Origin: Lachnospiraceae bacterium
Lineage (GTDB): Bacteria > Bacillota_A > Clostridia > Lachnospirales > Lachnospiraceae
NCBI GenBank assembly: GCA_017482005.1
Contig: JAFUOI010000001.1
Location: forward strand, 62,001-126,000
Reading direction: 5' to 3'
DNA length: 64,000 bases
Every line of letters starts with the position of its first letter. The stretch's first letter is position 1. Of the stretch, positions 50,811-60,209 are shown piece by piece. Made by a program: the position numbers and the translations under genes. Under the pieces are notes generated by a model. It had not been told where the DNA came from. It did no database searches and worked only from the letters and a program-made list of their open reading frames with translations.

Positions 50811-51614
50811 ATGAGAAATAAGTTTATGAACAAATGGGCAGGTATGGTTGCAGCAAAACGACCTATCTATGTAAATCCGATTTTCCCTGAAAGCGGAAAA
50901 GGGACTCTGGATGGAAAAACTGCAGTTGTAATCGGCGGTGGCGGAGGAATTGGTGCTGCGATATCCAGAGAATTGAAGGACGCAGGATGTAGGGTAATTG
51001 TATGCGGACGCAGACCTTATGATATGCCCGGAATGGAAAGTGAGATTTGGGATGTATCAAAAACAGAAGAGATTGCTTCAAAAGTGTCGGAGCTTATTGA
51101 AAAATACGAGAAGATTGATATTGTTGTGAATTCACAAGGAATATGCCCGGATCCGGATTTTACGCAGAGTTTTTATAAGGTAGATATTGAGGATTTTGAG
51201 AACGTATTCAAAACGAATTTGGAATCTGTTTACTTTATATGTCAGGAGATTTGCAGATATTTTGAGGCGAACAATATAAAGGGACATATTTTAAATATAT
51301 GCAGTACAGAGGGAATGAGAGGGAATAAGGTTCCATATGGTTTGACCAAAACAGCGCTTATAGCTTTTACGAAGGGATTAGGAAAAGAGATGGCAAGAAA
51401 GGGAATTGTCATTAATGGAATTGCTCCGGGGGCAACCGCGACGGAGATGATGAGGAAGGATGAGAACGGAGATGTCCGTAGTAATTGGCATCCGACAAAA
51501 AGAATGACAGTTCCGGCTGAGATTGGCAAAGCGGCATTGTTTTTAATCCAGGATACCGGCAATCAAATGGTCGGACAAGTATTGGTGGTAGATGGCGGAG
51601 AAAGTATGTGTTAA
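50811..51614 (+). CDS. Short-chain dehydrogenase/reductase
   Basis: 267 residues from the ATG at 50811 (GAGAGGAT upstream); a longer in-frame start at 50760 overlaps the previous gene. NAD(P)-binding GGGGGIGAA (~43-51), catalytic Ser in NICSTEG, and YGLTK (YxxxK) are all present, plus NSQGI and INGIAPGATATEM. SDR enzymes oxidise or reduce sugars, polyols or acyl groups. It lies between the fusion protein and the pyruvyl transferase in the glycan operon. The substrate is unknown; a nucleotide sugar or polyol is likely by context. Confidence 0.9.
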   Translation: MRNKFMNKWAGMVAAKRPIYVNPIFPESGKGTLDGKTAVVIGGGGGIGAAISRELKDAGCRVIVCGRRPYDMPGMESEIWDVSKTEEIASKVSELIEKYEKIDIVVNSQGICPDPDFTQSFYKVDIEDFENVFKTNLESVYFICQEICRYFEANNIKGHILNICSTEGMRGNKVPYGLTKTALIAFTKGLGKEMARKGIVINGIAPGATATEMMRKDENGDVRSNWHPTKRMTVPAEIGKAALFLIQDTGNQMVGQVLVVDGGESMC

Positions 51615-51629
51615 TTTAAGGAGACCGGC

Positions 51630-52703
51630 ATGAAAACAGTAGGGATATTAACCTTTCATCATGTAGATAATTATGGAGCGGTTTTGCAGGCATATGCGTT
51701 GCGTAAAAAAATAAATTCTCTGGGTGATTATAAGGCAGAAATTATAAATTACATACCGGATAAGTTTCAATATGTGCTTTATATGGAGACGGAGGAGTCA
51801 ATCGGAAAATTAAGAGAAAAGCGGCTTTTGTTTGAACGGTTTTTACGGGAGCATTGTGGGATTACAAAGCCGATGTTATCCGTTGTGGAAGGCAATGAAT
51901 ATGATACTTACTGTGTTGGAAGTGATCAGGTATGGTATGTGCAGCCGACCGGGGAGAATCCGAATTATTTCTTTGGGAATTTGGATGAGGATGCGGACAG
52001 AATATCTTATGCGGCAAGTGTCAGTATGAATTTGGATATGGCATATTCACATTGTGATGTTTTTAAAAAATATATCACGAAATTCCGATCTGTTTCTGTG
52101 CGGGAGGAAGAACATGTGGATTTTATAAAAGATGTGTGTGGAATGGATTGCCGGTGTGTAGTGGATCCCACTTTGCTTTTGGGCGCAGATGATTATGAAG
52201 AATTGGTTCCGAAGTCACGAGATACAGAAGAGCCGTTTTTGTTCTTTTTTTGGTTGCAGCATGACGAAGAGCTGATGAGAGGAGTAGAGTTTGCCAATGC
52301 CCTTTCGCGCAAATATAATTTGAACATTATTCACTCTATACCACAGGCTGGACCGTATGTTTTTAACAATGATAAAGGATGCATGATGTACGATGGCATA
52401 GAAGATTTTTTGTGGTACATAAAAAATGCGTCGATTGTTGTTACGAATTCGTATCATGCAACTTTGTTTTCTTTTCAATTTCATACGCCGTTTTATATTT
52501 TTGTCGTTGAATTTATGCGGACTAGAATTGATACACTGGCAAAGAAGTATGGCATAGAGCATAGAGTTGTAGATCGTTATATCGCACCTTCGCAGATGAA
52601 TGAGAATATTGATTGGAATCGGATAGATAGTTGTATTGAGACGGGAAGAAAACAATCGATGGAATATTTGGAAGGTGCATTGAAGAGCGGAAAGAAGGGA
52701 TAG
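51630..52703 (+). CDS. Polysaccharide pyruvyl transferase family protein
   Basis: 357 residues. WcaK/AmsJ-type family (PF04230): N-terminal GILTFHHVDNYGAVLQAYAL, CVGSDQVWY, ISYAASVSMNLDMAY, SVREEEHVDFI, and the C-terminal ASIVVTNSYHATLFSFQFHTPFY. Members attach pyruvate ketals from phosphoenolpyruvate to glycan residues. The typical partner, an FrhB-like protein, is encoded two genes upstream. RBS AAGGAG is near the ATG. Predicted cytoplasmic. Confidence 0.92.
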   Translation: MKTVGILTFHHVDNYGAVLQAYALRKKINSLGDYKAEIINYIPDKFQYVLYMETEESIGKLREKRLLFERFLREHCGITKPMLSVVEGNEYDTYCVGSDQVWYVQPTGENPNYFFGNLDEDADRISYAASVSMNLDMAYSHCDVFKKYITKFRSVSVREEEHVDFIKDVCGMDCRCVVDPTLLLGADDYEELVPKSRDTEEPFLFFFWLQHDEELMRGVEFANALSRKYNLNIIHSIPQAGPYVFNNDKGCMMYDGIEDFLWYIKNASIVVTNSYHATLFSFQFHTPFYIFVVEFMRTRIDTLAKKYGIEHRVVDRYIAPSQMNENIDWNRIDSCIETGRKQSMEYLEGALKSGKKG

Positions 52704-52704
52704 A

Positions 52705-53178
52705 GTGAACGGGGTTGAGAAGATGTTTCCGAAGGTGGAGAAACCGGTAAAAAAAGAAAAAATTATTTATAAAGAGGAACGATATCAATTTCAATATCCG
52801 ATTATTATGAAATATTTGAAAAAAAAGGTTTCAGGATGGAATGTTGGAGATTTTATGGCACATATCGGAGGAAAAAAAGTTGCGATTTATGCGATTACAG
52901 AGTTCTCTGAACTCGTGTGTGAAGATTTAAAAAGGAACGATAAGAAAGTTGAAATGGTATGTGTCAGTGATAGGAATTATTTGAGGTTTGCGAGGGGGTA
53001 TTGTGGCAGAAAAGTGGTTGGCCCTCAAGAAATGATAGAGATGTATCGCAGGAAAGAAATTGATAAGATTCTTGTGTGCAGTATATTTCATGTGAATGAA
53101 ATTATAAATGAATTTCTTTGTCAGGGAATAGATTTGGACGATATTGTTTCGATATCTACTGCGATTTTTAGTGAGTAG
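52705..53178 (+). CDS. Stand-alone Rossmann-like domain protein
   Basis: 157 residues from a GTG start (an ATG at 52723 is possible). A basic N-terminal ~50 residues precedes the shared domain: KKVAIYAITEFSELVCEDL, VEMVCVSDRNYLRFARGY, RKEIDKILVCSIFHVNEIINEFL, IVSISTAI. It is a diverged copy of the domain fused to neighbouring proteins, here lacking the GxGxxG glycine pattern (AITEFS instead). It begins one base after the pyruvyl transferase stop. Function unknown. Confidence 0.75.
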   Translation: MNGVEKMFPKVEKPVKKEKIIYKEERYQFQYPIIMKYLKKKVSGWNVGDFMAHIGGKKVAIYAITEFSELVCEDLKRNDKKVEMVCVSDRNYLRFARGYCGRKVVGPQEMIEMYRRKEIDKILVCSIFHVNEIINEFLCQGIDLDDIVSISTAIFSE

Positions 53179-53190
53179 GATGGTGGAAAA

Positions 53191-54537
53191 GTGAAAACAG
53201 TACTTTTTTTGGGTCATGAATATCATTTAAAAACAAAGTCATCGCGTTTTTTTATAGAGTTGTTGAAAGAAAGATATGATGTGACTTGTGTTTTTTTTGA
53301 TCCGTATACAAATCGTTATTCGGATTATGCGGAAGGAATAGAATATGATTTTTTGATTTTATGGCAGATTATGCCGGAACGGATGGAGATAGAAAAAAAA
53401 TTCAAGTATGGTCAGGGAATTATTATTCCGATGTATGATGCAGTTGTCGGAAATCGCAGTATTGACTGGATGCAATATTGTGATTTTAAAGCATTGTGTT
53501 TTTGTAAAAAACTATATGACGAATTGGTGATTTATGGTATCAATGCATTATATGTTCAGTACTTTATTGGTTATAAAGGGGAGTTTGAAGCGGGGGAAGA
53601 AGATTCTGTTTTTTTCTGGCAAAGAAAGCAGACAATTGATACAAATACTTTGGAAATGATTTTAAAAGACACAGAAATTCGTCATCTTCACATTCATAAA
53701 GCTATGGATCCGAAACATTCTTTTGAATTATCTAAAACTTTGAAGTGGGATATTACTTTTTCTGATTGGTTTGAAAATCAGGAGGATTATACAGAATGTG
53801 TTTTACGGTCTGCATTTTATGTTGCGCCCCGTGAGTATGAAGGTATCGGTATGAGCTTTTTAGAAGCCATGTCTATGGGAAGATGCGTAATAGCGCCGAA
53901 TAACGCTACGATGAATGAATATATAGAGGATGGAATTAACGGAATCTTATATGATATCGATGATTTAAAACCAATTAAGAAATACGATATTCGTATGATT
54001 CAAAAAAATGCATATGAGTATTCCAAGCAGGGATATTTGAAATGGAAGTCGGAAAAAAACAAGATACTGGATTGGATGGAAATTATAGAAAAAAAGCCAA
54101 TCTATGCCGATCAATGTATCGCGATGATTATAAGCAAACAACAGGATAGGGATAAGCAGAACAGCTATTATTCTGTATTAAATCAATGGCTCTCGCTCAG
54201 ACAAAGAGGGAAAAGCCTATCAACTTATTTTGAATGCTCCGGATATAAAACAATTGCAATATATGGGATGAAAGATTTAGGAGAGAGGCTCTGTGAGGAA
54301 CTGAAAGACAGCGGAATTGTTGTCAGCTATGGCATAGACCGGAATTATGCTAATATCAACGCAGAAATGATAGTGGTGTCTCCTGAAGATAATTTGAGAC
54401 CTGTAGATGTAATTGTGGTAACATCATTTTTCTATTATGATGAGATTAGATTAAAAATAGAAGAAAAAGTAGAGTGTCCTATTATATCACTGCAGGAAAT
54501 TGTAGGAGAATTTTATGCAGAACAGGCGAATAATTAG
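53191..54537 (+). CDS. Glycosyltransferase (GT4-like) with C-terminal Rossmann-like domain
   Basis: 448 residues from a GTG start with GGTGG upstream. Residues ~1-290 form a GT-B glycosyltransferase: TVLFLGHEYHLKTKSSRFFI, ITFSDWFENQEDYTECVLRS, and the EX7E motif in YVAPREYEGIGMSFLEAM followed by GRCVIAPNNATMNEYIEDGINGILYD. Residues ~360-448 form the shared domain (KTIAIYGMKDLGERLCEEL, VVSYGIDRNYANINAE, VIVVTSFFYYDEIRL). Likely adds a sugar in repeat-unit assembly at the inner membrane face. Confidence 0.88.
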   Translation: MKTVLFLGHEYHLKTKSSRFFIELLKERYDVTCVFFDPYTNRYSDYAEGIEYDFLILWQIMPERMEIEKKFKYGQGIIIPMYDAVVGNRSIDWMQYCDFKALCFCKKLYDELVIYGINALYVQYFIGYKGEFEAGEEDSVFFWQRKQTIDTNTLEMILKDTEIRHLHIHKAMDPKHSFELSKTLKWDITFSDWFENQEDYTECVLRSAFYVAPREYEGIGMSFLEAMSMGRCVIAPNNATMNEYIEDGINGILYDIDDLKPIKKYDIRMIQKNAYEYSKQGYLKWKSEKNKILDWMEIIEKKPIYADQCIAMIISKQQDRDKQNSYYSVLNQWLSLRQRGKSLSTYFECSGYKTIAIYGMKDLGERLCEELKDSGIVVSYGIDRNYANINAEMIVVSPEDNLRPVDVIVVTSFFYYDEIRLKIEEKVECPIISLQEIVGEFYAEQANN

Positions 54538-54589
54538 CTTTTGGGCAAAAGCAAATGGAATGATTACCGGGTGAGTAGAGGAGGAAAAC

Positions 54590-55624
54590 ATGTTTTTCAG
54601 CATTGTTACCGCGAGTTACAATAATTTAGAAGGATTAAGAAAAACGGTGGAATCAATAAATCTGCAAAGTTGTACAGATTACGAACACATTATTGTGGAT
54701 GGGAAATCCACGGATGGAACGCCGGAGTACCTGAAACTGTGTGAATCGGATAAGCGTTGTTTTGTGTCGGAAAAGGATACCGGAATAAGTAATGCTTTTA
54801 ACAAAGGTCTGCGTATGTGCAACGGAGAATACATACTGTTTTTAAATACGGGAGATACGTTCAATCGAATAAATGAGTTGGATATTATTAAAAGTGAGAT
54901 TCAGAGCGCAAATGTTGAAGTAATGACTTATGCGGCAAATTATTATGCGGGAACATTACCGGCAGAAATTTCTCCGGATAAAGATGAATACAATTGGAGC
55001 CATGCGCTTATTCCGCATCAGGCGGCTTTTGTGAGAAAAGATGTGTTTGAGAGAATAGGGGGATTTAATGAATTTTTAAGACTCAGAATGGATTATGATT
55101 TCTTTTTTCGCTGTGTGAAAGCTTCCGTGGTTCATAAATATATTCCAAGAACAATTGTTACTTATGAAGAGGGCGGTGCCTCTCATGATAACAGAGAAGT
55201 GTTCAATATTGAAGGGGCGAGTGTTTGGCAGCTGTATAATAAAACTATTTCTGAGGAAGTTATGTGGAATATGATTTCTATATATAGAAATCATAAGAAC
55301 TTGGATGAATATATGTGTGATGCTTATCCGTTCGCTGATAAAAGGGACATTGCAGTGTACGGAGCCGGGACGTATGGTATGAATTTTGTTGAAAAGGTGA
55401 TAAATGATCAAAATCGAAAACTGGTATGTGTTTTTGATCGGGCATGGGATAAAAAAAGAGAGCAATTTGAACATATGAATATGAAGATAGATGCTCCTGA
55501 GAATATTGGTAAGTACCATTTTGAGGTTATTGCTATAGCAATTGTAGATAAGAATGTAAAAAAGCAGGTAAGAGAATACCTTATAAGTCTTGGTGTGGAT
55601 GAGAATAAAATAGTATATGTTTAG
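54590..55624 (+). CDS. GT2 glycosyltransferase with C-terminal Rossmann-like domain
   Basis: 344 residues. GT-A fold: FFSIVTASYNNLEGLRKTVESI, HIIVDGKSTDGTPEYL, DTGISNAFNKGL, GEYILFLNTGDTFN in the DxD position, and HQAAFVRKDVFERIGGFNEFLRLRMDYDFFFRC with the C-terminal metal or acceptor residues. Residues ~250-344 carry the shared domain (RDIAVYGAGTYGMNFVEKV, LVCVFDRAWDKKR, VIAIAIVDKNVKKQVREYL). RBS GAGGA is upstream. Cytoplasmic, using a nucleotide sugar of unknown identity. Confidence 0.92.
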   Translation: MFFSIVTASYNNLEGLRKTVESINLQSCTDYEHIIVDGKSTDGTPEYLKLCESDKRCFVSEKDTGISNAFNKGLRMCNGEYILFLNTGDTFNRINELDIIKSEIQSANVEVMTYAANYYAGTLPAEISPDKDEYNWSHALIPHQAAFVRKDVFERIGGFNEFLRLRMDYDFFFRCVKASVVHKYIPRTIVTYEEGGASHDNREVFNIEGASVWQLYNKTISEEVMWNMISIYRNHKNLDEYMCDAYPFADKRDIAVYGAGTYGMNFVEKVINDQNRKLVCVFDRAWDKKREQFEHMNMKIDAPENIGKYHFEVIAIAIVDKNVKKQVREYLISLGVDENKIVYV

Positions 55625-55632
55625 GAGCATTT

Positions 55633-56157
55633 ATGAATAAAAAGGAGTACATAGATTTATTTGAGGAATTGAATAGACAGGTGATGGCTGTTTCTGTTGA
55701 CAATCATTTTCTTGCAGATAAAAAAAGGGTTTTGGTTATTGCGTCGAATGAAGAAAATGTCATGAAGAAATATTGCGATTTTAGGAGAAAAAGTGGTAGT
55801 CAGGCATCTATGATATATGTGGCGCAGCCTAAGATGCAAATGATTTTGCCTGATTTTTGTATGCCGCAAGATGTAATAGTTCCCTGGGAGGGTAAGTATT
55901 CAGAAAAAATAATTGATATTTTGCCGATGGGAGAAGTGGATGCAGTTGTTTTTTTTAATATTCAATCCATTGATACAAGAGATGTAAATATTCTTCAAAT
56001 TGCTGCTAAGTTACGGGAACAAAACAATATAGAGACATATGGAATAGATCGGGATTTTGATTTGTTTCGGTATATGGATCCGGTAAAAGTACTTAAAATA
56101 TATGAAAAATATGAAGAAGCATGCAAAGAGATAGACGGATATTGGGGAGAGGTTTAG
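55633..56157 (+). CDS. Unknown protein within the glycan operon
   Basis: 174 residues, no signal peptide. A mixed alpha/beta protein with KKRVLVIASNEENVMKKYCDF, QASMIYVAQPKMQM, EVDAVVFFNIQSIDTRDVNILQIAAKL and NIETYGIDRDFDLFRYMDPVKV. It resembles the shared Rossmann-like domain in its strand-helix order but lacks its glycine motif, so I do not count it as a copy. It starts 8 bp after a GT2 gene and ends one base before the next glycosyltransferase. Function unknown. Confidence 0.72.
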   Translation: MNKKEYIDLFEELNRQVMAVSVDNHFLADKKRVLVIASNEENVMKKYCDFRRKSGSQASMIYVAQPKMQMILPDFCMPQDVIVPWEGKYSEKIIDILPMGEVDAVVFFNIQSIDTRDVNILQIAAKLREQNNIETYGIDRDFDLFRYMDPVKVLKIYEKYEEACKEIDGYWGEV

Positions 56158-56158
56158 A

Positions 56159-57232
56159 GTGAATATTGGAATATTAGCACAATTGAAGCAGAATTGTATA
56201 ACGGGAATCAATCGTGTTACAATCGGAACGATGTCAGAGATGCAGTTGCTTGATAAAAGTAACAGTTATTCGTGGATAGGAAGATGTGATTGGTTGGGGT
56301 TGAATCTTCCGGTAATCGATGCGCTTTTTGCGTCGAATGAAAGAATCAATTTGAATTTACCGGTAGATATTTATGACTTAGATATTGTTCATTCACACAG
56401 TAGGCCTTTTTACATCCATTCGAAATGCAATTGTGCCAAGATTATAACGATACATGATATGATACCGTTGATGTTTCCCGAGTGGAAGAACAACCAAAAA
56501 GCCTATTATGACGGTCCGATTAGAAAAACAGTGGAGGAGGCGGACATAGTTATTGCCGTTTCTGAAAGTACCAAAAAAGATGTTGTTCATTGTTTTGGTG
56601 TGAATCCGGAGAAAGTTAAGGTTGTTTATAATGGATTGTTTTCGGACATGTCTTCCGGCTGTACACTTCAAGAAGTGGTAGAGTTAAAAGGGAAAAGGTT
56701 TATTCTGTCTGTTTCGGCAATTGGAGCAAATAAAAATCAAATGGGGTTGATTGAGGCATTTGTACGATATAAAGAACAGCACAAAGAAGATGATTTAAAG
56801 CTTGTCTTAACAGGGCCGATCAGACAATATGAGGTGGTAAGAGATTATCAGAAAAAATATCCGAAAAGTTCTGCTGATATTATTTTTACGGGATTCGTTT
56901 CGGACGCCGAACTGAATTGGCTTTATAAAAATGCATTGGCATTTGCGATGGTATCGTTTTATGAGGGGTTTGGATTGCCTATTTTAGAAGCGTTGTCAGT
57001 TGGAACACCGGTAATATCTTCTGATACGTCATCTATGCCCGAGGTGGGCGGGGATGCTTGTGTATATTGCAATCCTTACGAGGTGGAGTCAATAGAGGCG
57101 GCGATTGATAAAATTGTAAATAAAGAAGATTTGCGAGAGTTACTGAAGAAAAATGCAGGGAAACAGGCAGAAAAATTTTCTTACAAAAAAGCTGCAAAAG
57201 AGACGTTAGACATTTATTCCATGTTTGAGTGA
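56159..57232 (+). CDS. Glycosyltransferase family 4
   Basis: 357 residues from a GTG start. GT-B fold: NIGILAQLKQNCITGINRVT at the N-terminus, VHSHSRPFYI, KIITIHDMIPLMFPEW, ADIVIAVSESTKKDVVHCFGV, then the C-terminal GPIRQYEVV, IIFTGFVSDAELNWLYKNA and the EX7E motif in SFYEGFGLPILEALSVGTPV. It is close to mannosyl- or glucosyltransferases of capsule clusters. A clear retaining enzyme; donor unknown. Follows the unknown gene by one base. Confidence 0.93.
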   Translation: MNIGILAQLKQNCITGINRVTIGTMSEMQLLDKSNSYSWIGRCDWLGLNLPVIDALFASNERINLNLPVDIYDLDIVHSHSRPFYIHSKCNCAKIITIHDMIPLMFPEWKNNQKAYYDGPIRKTVEEADIVIAVSESTKKDVVHCFGVNPEKVKVVYNGLFSDMSSGCTLQEVVELKGKRFILSVSAIGANKNQMGLIEAFVRYKEQHKEDDLKLVLTGPIRQYEVVRDYQKKYPKSSADIIFTGFVSDAELNWLYKNALAFAMVSFYEGFGLPILEALSVGTPVISSDTSSMPEVGGDACVYCNPYEVESIEAAIDKIVNKEDLRELLKKNAGKQAEKFSYKKAAKETLDIYSMFE

Positions 57233-57241
57233 GGTAAAATC

Positions 57242-58255
57242 GTGAACAAACCAATCGATATTGTAATTCTTTGGGTCGACGGAAATGACCCAAAATGGAT
57301 TATGGAGAAGCAAAAATATGAAGACAAGCCAATGTCGAGAGATGTAAATTCGAATATTCGTTTCGAGAGTTGGGATAATATGCACCTATGGTTTAGAGCG
57401 GTTGAAACATGTATGCCATGGGTAAATAAGATTTTTTTTGTTACATGGGGGCATGTCCCTGAATTTTTGGATATCAACCATCCGAAATTAAAAATAGTTA
57501 AGCATGAAGATTATATTCCTTCCGAATACAGACCGACATATAATTCCAATACAATTGAGATGAATTTGTTTCGGATTGAGGAGTTGAGCGAAAATTTCAT
57601 CTTGTTTAATGATGATATGATTCCTATAAGTTTACAAGATGAATTCTATTATTTTAAAGATGACATTGTTTGTGATGAGGCGGTAGAGAATATTATTACA
57701 ACGGCTTCTTTTGGTCCGGTGTCTAATCTTGCCAGATATAATCAAGTAAATAATATGTTTATAATAAATAAATATTTTAAAAAGCAGGAAGTTCAGAAGA
57801 AGAACTGGGATAAGTGGTACTGTGAAGATTATGAAGAAAGATTGGAAAGAACGAAGTCGTTACAGTTTTGGAGAGATTTTCCGGGTTTTTATGACCCGCA
57901 TGTTCCGAGTGCAATGAAGAAGTCGGTGTTGCGTCGTTTGTGGGAACTTGAGCCGAAGGTGCTGGATACTGCTTCAAGAAATCGTTTTAGAAATTACTCG
58001 GATGTGACACAGTATTTGGTAAGATATTGGCAAATTTGCAGTGGTGATTTTTATCCGCGAAAAACGCGTGGAAAGGTATATTTTGCTGACGTGCAAAATT
58101 ATCAGGATATTGCAAAAGAAATAAGAGAAAAAAAATATCCGATGATTTGCATTAATGAAAATTGTTCCGGTGAAGAATTTGTATTAATAAAAAAAGAAAT
58201 CAATGACGCATTAGAGTGGCTGTTTCCTGAGAAATCATCTTATGAGAGAACGTGA
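57242..58255 (+). CDS. Stealth-family sugar-phosphate transferase
   Basis: 337 residues from a GTG start. The Stealth conserved regions are visible: CR1 IDIVILWVDGNDPKW (~5-19), CR2 around NMHLWFRAVETCMPWVNKIFFVTWGHVPEFL, CR3 TYNSNTIEMNLFRIEELSENFILFNDDM, and CR4 near DPHVPSAMKKSVLRRLW. Known Stealth proteins transfer hexose-1-phosphate (as in capsule polymerases or GlcNAc-1-phosphotransferase), creating phosphodiester bonds in the polymer. Here it implies a phosphate-linked glycan. A DUF4422 protein gene follows after 15 bp. Confidence 0.92.
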   Translation: MNKPIDIVILWVDGNDPKWIMEKQKYEDKPMSRDVNSNIRFESWDNMHLWFRAVETCMPWVNKIFFVTWGHVPEFLDINHPKLKIVKHEDYIPSEYRPTYNSNTIEMNLFRIEELSENFILFNDDMIPISLQDEFYYFKDDIVCDEAVENIITTASFGPVSNLARYNQVNNMFIINKYFKKQEVQKKNWDKWYCEDYEERLERTKSLQFWRDFPGFYDPHVPSAMKKSVLRRLWELEPKVLDTASRNRFRNYSDVTQYLVRYWQICSGDFYPRKTRGKVYFADVQNYQDIAKEIREKKYPMICINENCSGEEFVLIKKEINDALEWLFPEKSSYERT

Positions 58256-58270
58256 TGCGTGAGGTAAAAA

Positions 58271-59359
58271 ATGAAAAAAGAAATTGTAATCTACGGAGCA
58301 CAGGGGATGGCGCTCGGGGCATATGAAGCGTTGCAAAAATTATGTCCGGACAGAAAAATCCGTTGTTTTTTAGTAACATCAAAGGGAAATAATGCAGATT
58401 TACTTGCCGGTGTTCCGGTACTGGAATTGGCTCCGTTTGCACAATCGCTCTCTTGCGGGGAAAAGGACCGGATAGAGGTTTTGATTGCAACTCCGGAGAA
58501 TGTGATGCCGGAAATAGAAGGATGTCTGGAAAATCACGGGCTGTGTTGCTACACGAGGCTTGATTCCCAAAGATGGGCGCAGCTGATGGGGTATTATTAT
58601 GTTTGCGAGGGGAGATTTGTGCCGCTGCAGGCACTTCCGATCGGAACTGCAGAATCCCAAATACATATGTATATGGCAAAGTTTTACAAAGACAAACCGC
58701 TTACAAGCACATTCAAAGTTCCGGAATGGATTGTCCCGATACAGGTGGGAGCCGCTCTTTGCAAAGAGCGGGTGGCGGATGTAATCGATTGTGAAGGCGA
58801 GAATATTTCCCATAAAAATGTAAATTATTCGGAGCTTACTGCTTTGTATTTTATTTGGAAAAATGTTCTTGCAGGGCCGGACAGGCAAGAGGAACAATAT
58901 GTTGGGCTTTGCCACTACCGGAGGATTCTGGAATTGAGCGAAGATGATATTCTGCGCTTGGAAAACAATGGTGTGGATGTGGTTCTGCCATATCCGATGC
59001 CGTATGAACCGGATATTGAAGAGCACCATAAGAGATATCTGAAAGAAGTGGATTGGCAGGCGCTGCTTACGGCACTTGAAGAGCTTGCACCGGAGTATGC
59101 CGACAAGTTTCCGGAAGTTTTAAAACAAACCTATTTTTACAATTATAATATTATGCTGGCAAGGAAAGAAGTGCTGTTTGACTATTGCAGCTGGCTCTTT
59201 CCGATTTTGGAGAGGATTGAAGAATTAAGTGATCCAAAAGGGAAAGAGCGAAGTGACCGATATATCGGATATATGGGAGAAACACTTGCGACGTTGTATT
59301 TTATGGTAAATTGCGATAAACTTAAGATAGCGCATGCGGGTTGTAGATTTTTAGTATAA
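58271..59359 (+). CDS. DUF4422 glycosyltransferase with N-terminal Rossmann-like domain
   Basis: 362 residues. Residues ~1-95 are the shared Rossmann-like domain (KEIVIYGAQGMALGAYEAL, IRCFLVTSKGNNADLL, RIEVLIATPENVMPEIEGCL), placed N-terminally instead of C-terminally as in the other fusions. Residues ~140-362 form the DUF4422 domain: IQVGAALCKERVADVIDCEGENIS, NYSELTALYFIWKN, YVGLCHYRR, NYNIMLARKEVLFDYCSWLFPIL. DUF4422 enzymes are glycosyltransferases of capsule loci. Overall typical for exopolysaccharide clusters. Confidence 0.9.
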   Translation: MKKEIVIYGAQGMALGAYEALQKLCPDRKIRCFLVTSKGNNADLLAGVPVLELAPFAQSLSCGEKDRIEVLIATPENVMPEIEGCLENHGLCCYTRLDSQRWAQLMGYYYVCEGRFVPLQALPIGTAESQIHMYMAKFYKDKPLTSTFKVPEWIVPIQVGAALCKERVADVIDCEGENISHKNVNYSELTALYFIWKNVLAGPDRQEEQYVGLCHYRRILELSEDDILRLENNGVDVVLPYPMPYEPDIEEHHKRYLKEVDWQALLTALEELAPEYADKFPEVLKQTYFYNYNIMLARKEVLFDYCSWLFPILERIEELSDPKGKERSDRYIGYMGETLATLYFMVNCDKLKIAHAGCRFLV

Positions 59360-59391
59360 TCTGTTGAAATACAAAGGAGACAAAAATAGAT

Positions 59392-60054
59392 ATGAACTTC
59401 GAACTTACAGCATCTATGATGTGTGCCAATTACGGCAATTTGGAAAAAGAAGTAAAGGCGTTGGATGAAGGCGGAATCGATTCGTTCCATATTGATATTA
59501 TGGACGGCCGGTATGTGCCGAATTTTGCCATGTCCTTAAATGATATGGCGTACATTGCCGGCGCGACAAAAAAACCGCTGGACGTGCATTTAATGATTGA
59601 ACATCCGAACAACAATATTCATTTGTTTTTAAACAAACTGCGTCCAGGAGATACGGTGTATATTCATCCGGAAGCGGAGTATCATCCGTCTACGACACTG
59701 CAGAAAATTATTGATGCAGGGATGATTCCGGGAATCGCAATCAATCCGGGAACCAGCGTGGAGACGGTCATGATGATGCTTACTATTGTAAAAAAGGTAC
59801 TTGTCATGTCGGTCAATCCGGGAAATGCAGGACAGATGTATCTGCCGTACGTCGGTAAAAAAATCGACAAATTACTGGAACTTCAGCAAGAGATGGATTT
59901 TGATATTATTTGGGACGGTGCCTGCAGTGCAGAAAAGATTATGGAGTATGCTCCGAAGGGAGTAAACGGATTTGTACTTGGAACAACGCTTCTGTTTGGC
60001 AAGGGTAAGCCATACGGCGAGGTTTTGAAGGATATACATAAATTGAAATTTTAA
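59392..60054 (+). CDS. Ribulose-phosphate 3-epimerase family protein
   Basis: 220 residues, TIM barrel. Family motifs: LTASMMCANYGNLEKEV, HIDIMDGRYVPNFAMS, LDVHLMIEHPNN, NPGTSVETVMMMLTIVKKVLVMSVNPGNAGQMYLP and DGACSAEKIMEYAPKGVNGFVLGT. It interconverts pentulose 5-phosphates or a similar sugar phosphate. As the last gene of a glycan operon that ends in a terminator, and beside cytidylyltransferase and dehydrogenase genes, it probably supplies a sugar-phosphate precursor rather than serving central metabolism. RBS AAAGGAG. Confidence 0.9.
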   Translation: MNFELTASMMCANYGNLEKEVKALDEGGIDSFHIDIMDGRYVPNFAMSLNDMAYIAGATKKPLDVHLMIEHPNNNIHLFLNKLRPGDTVYIHPEAEYHPSTTLQKIIDAGMIPGIAINPGTSVETVMMMLTIVKKVLVMSVNPGNAGQMYLPYVGKKIDKLLELQQEMDFDIIWDGACSAEKIMEYAPKGVNGFVLGTTLLFGKGKPYGEVLKDIHKLKF

Positions 60055-60072
60055 GCAGATAAAATAAGAGAC

Positions 60073-60099
60073 GGGTCGGCAAAAGCCGACCCTGTTTTT
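60073..60099 (+). terminator. Terminator of the long glycan operon
   Basis: GGGTCGGC (60073-60080), loop AAAA, GCCGACCC (60085-60092), then TGTTTTT. Confidence 0.9.
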
Positions 60100-60176
60100 A
60101 CGTGACAAATTTCAAGATGTAGACGGCAGGTGAAATATCCTGATATAAAAATGTGGTGAAAAACAAAGGGCTGTTA

Positions 60177-60182
60177 TATAAT
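60177..60182 (+). promoter_or_regulatory. Candidate -10 of the cytidylyltransferase operon
   Basis: TATAAT at 60177-60182, 27 bp before the start codon at 60210, with only a weak -35 (TGGTGA, 60154-60159, 17-bp spacer). Confidence 0.45.
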
Positions 60183-60209
60183 GGTTATGACAAAGGGAGT
60201 GATCGTACT

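Noticed and set aside
60153..60209. Longer N-terminus of the cytidylyltransferase
   Set aside because: It would overlap the -10 element at 60177-60182, and the nucleotide-binding strand begins right after the ATG at 60210.
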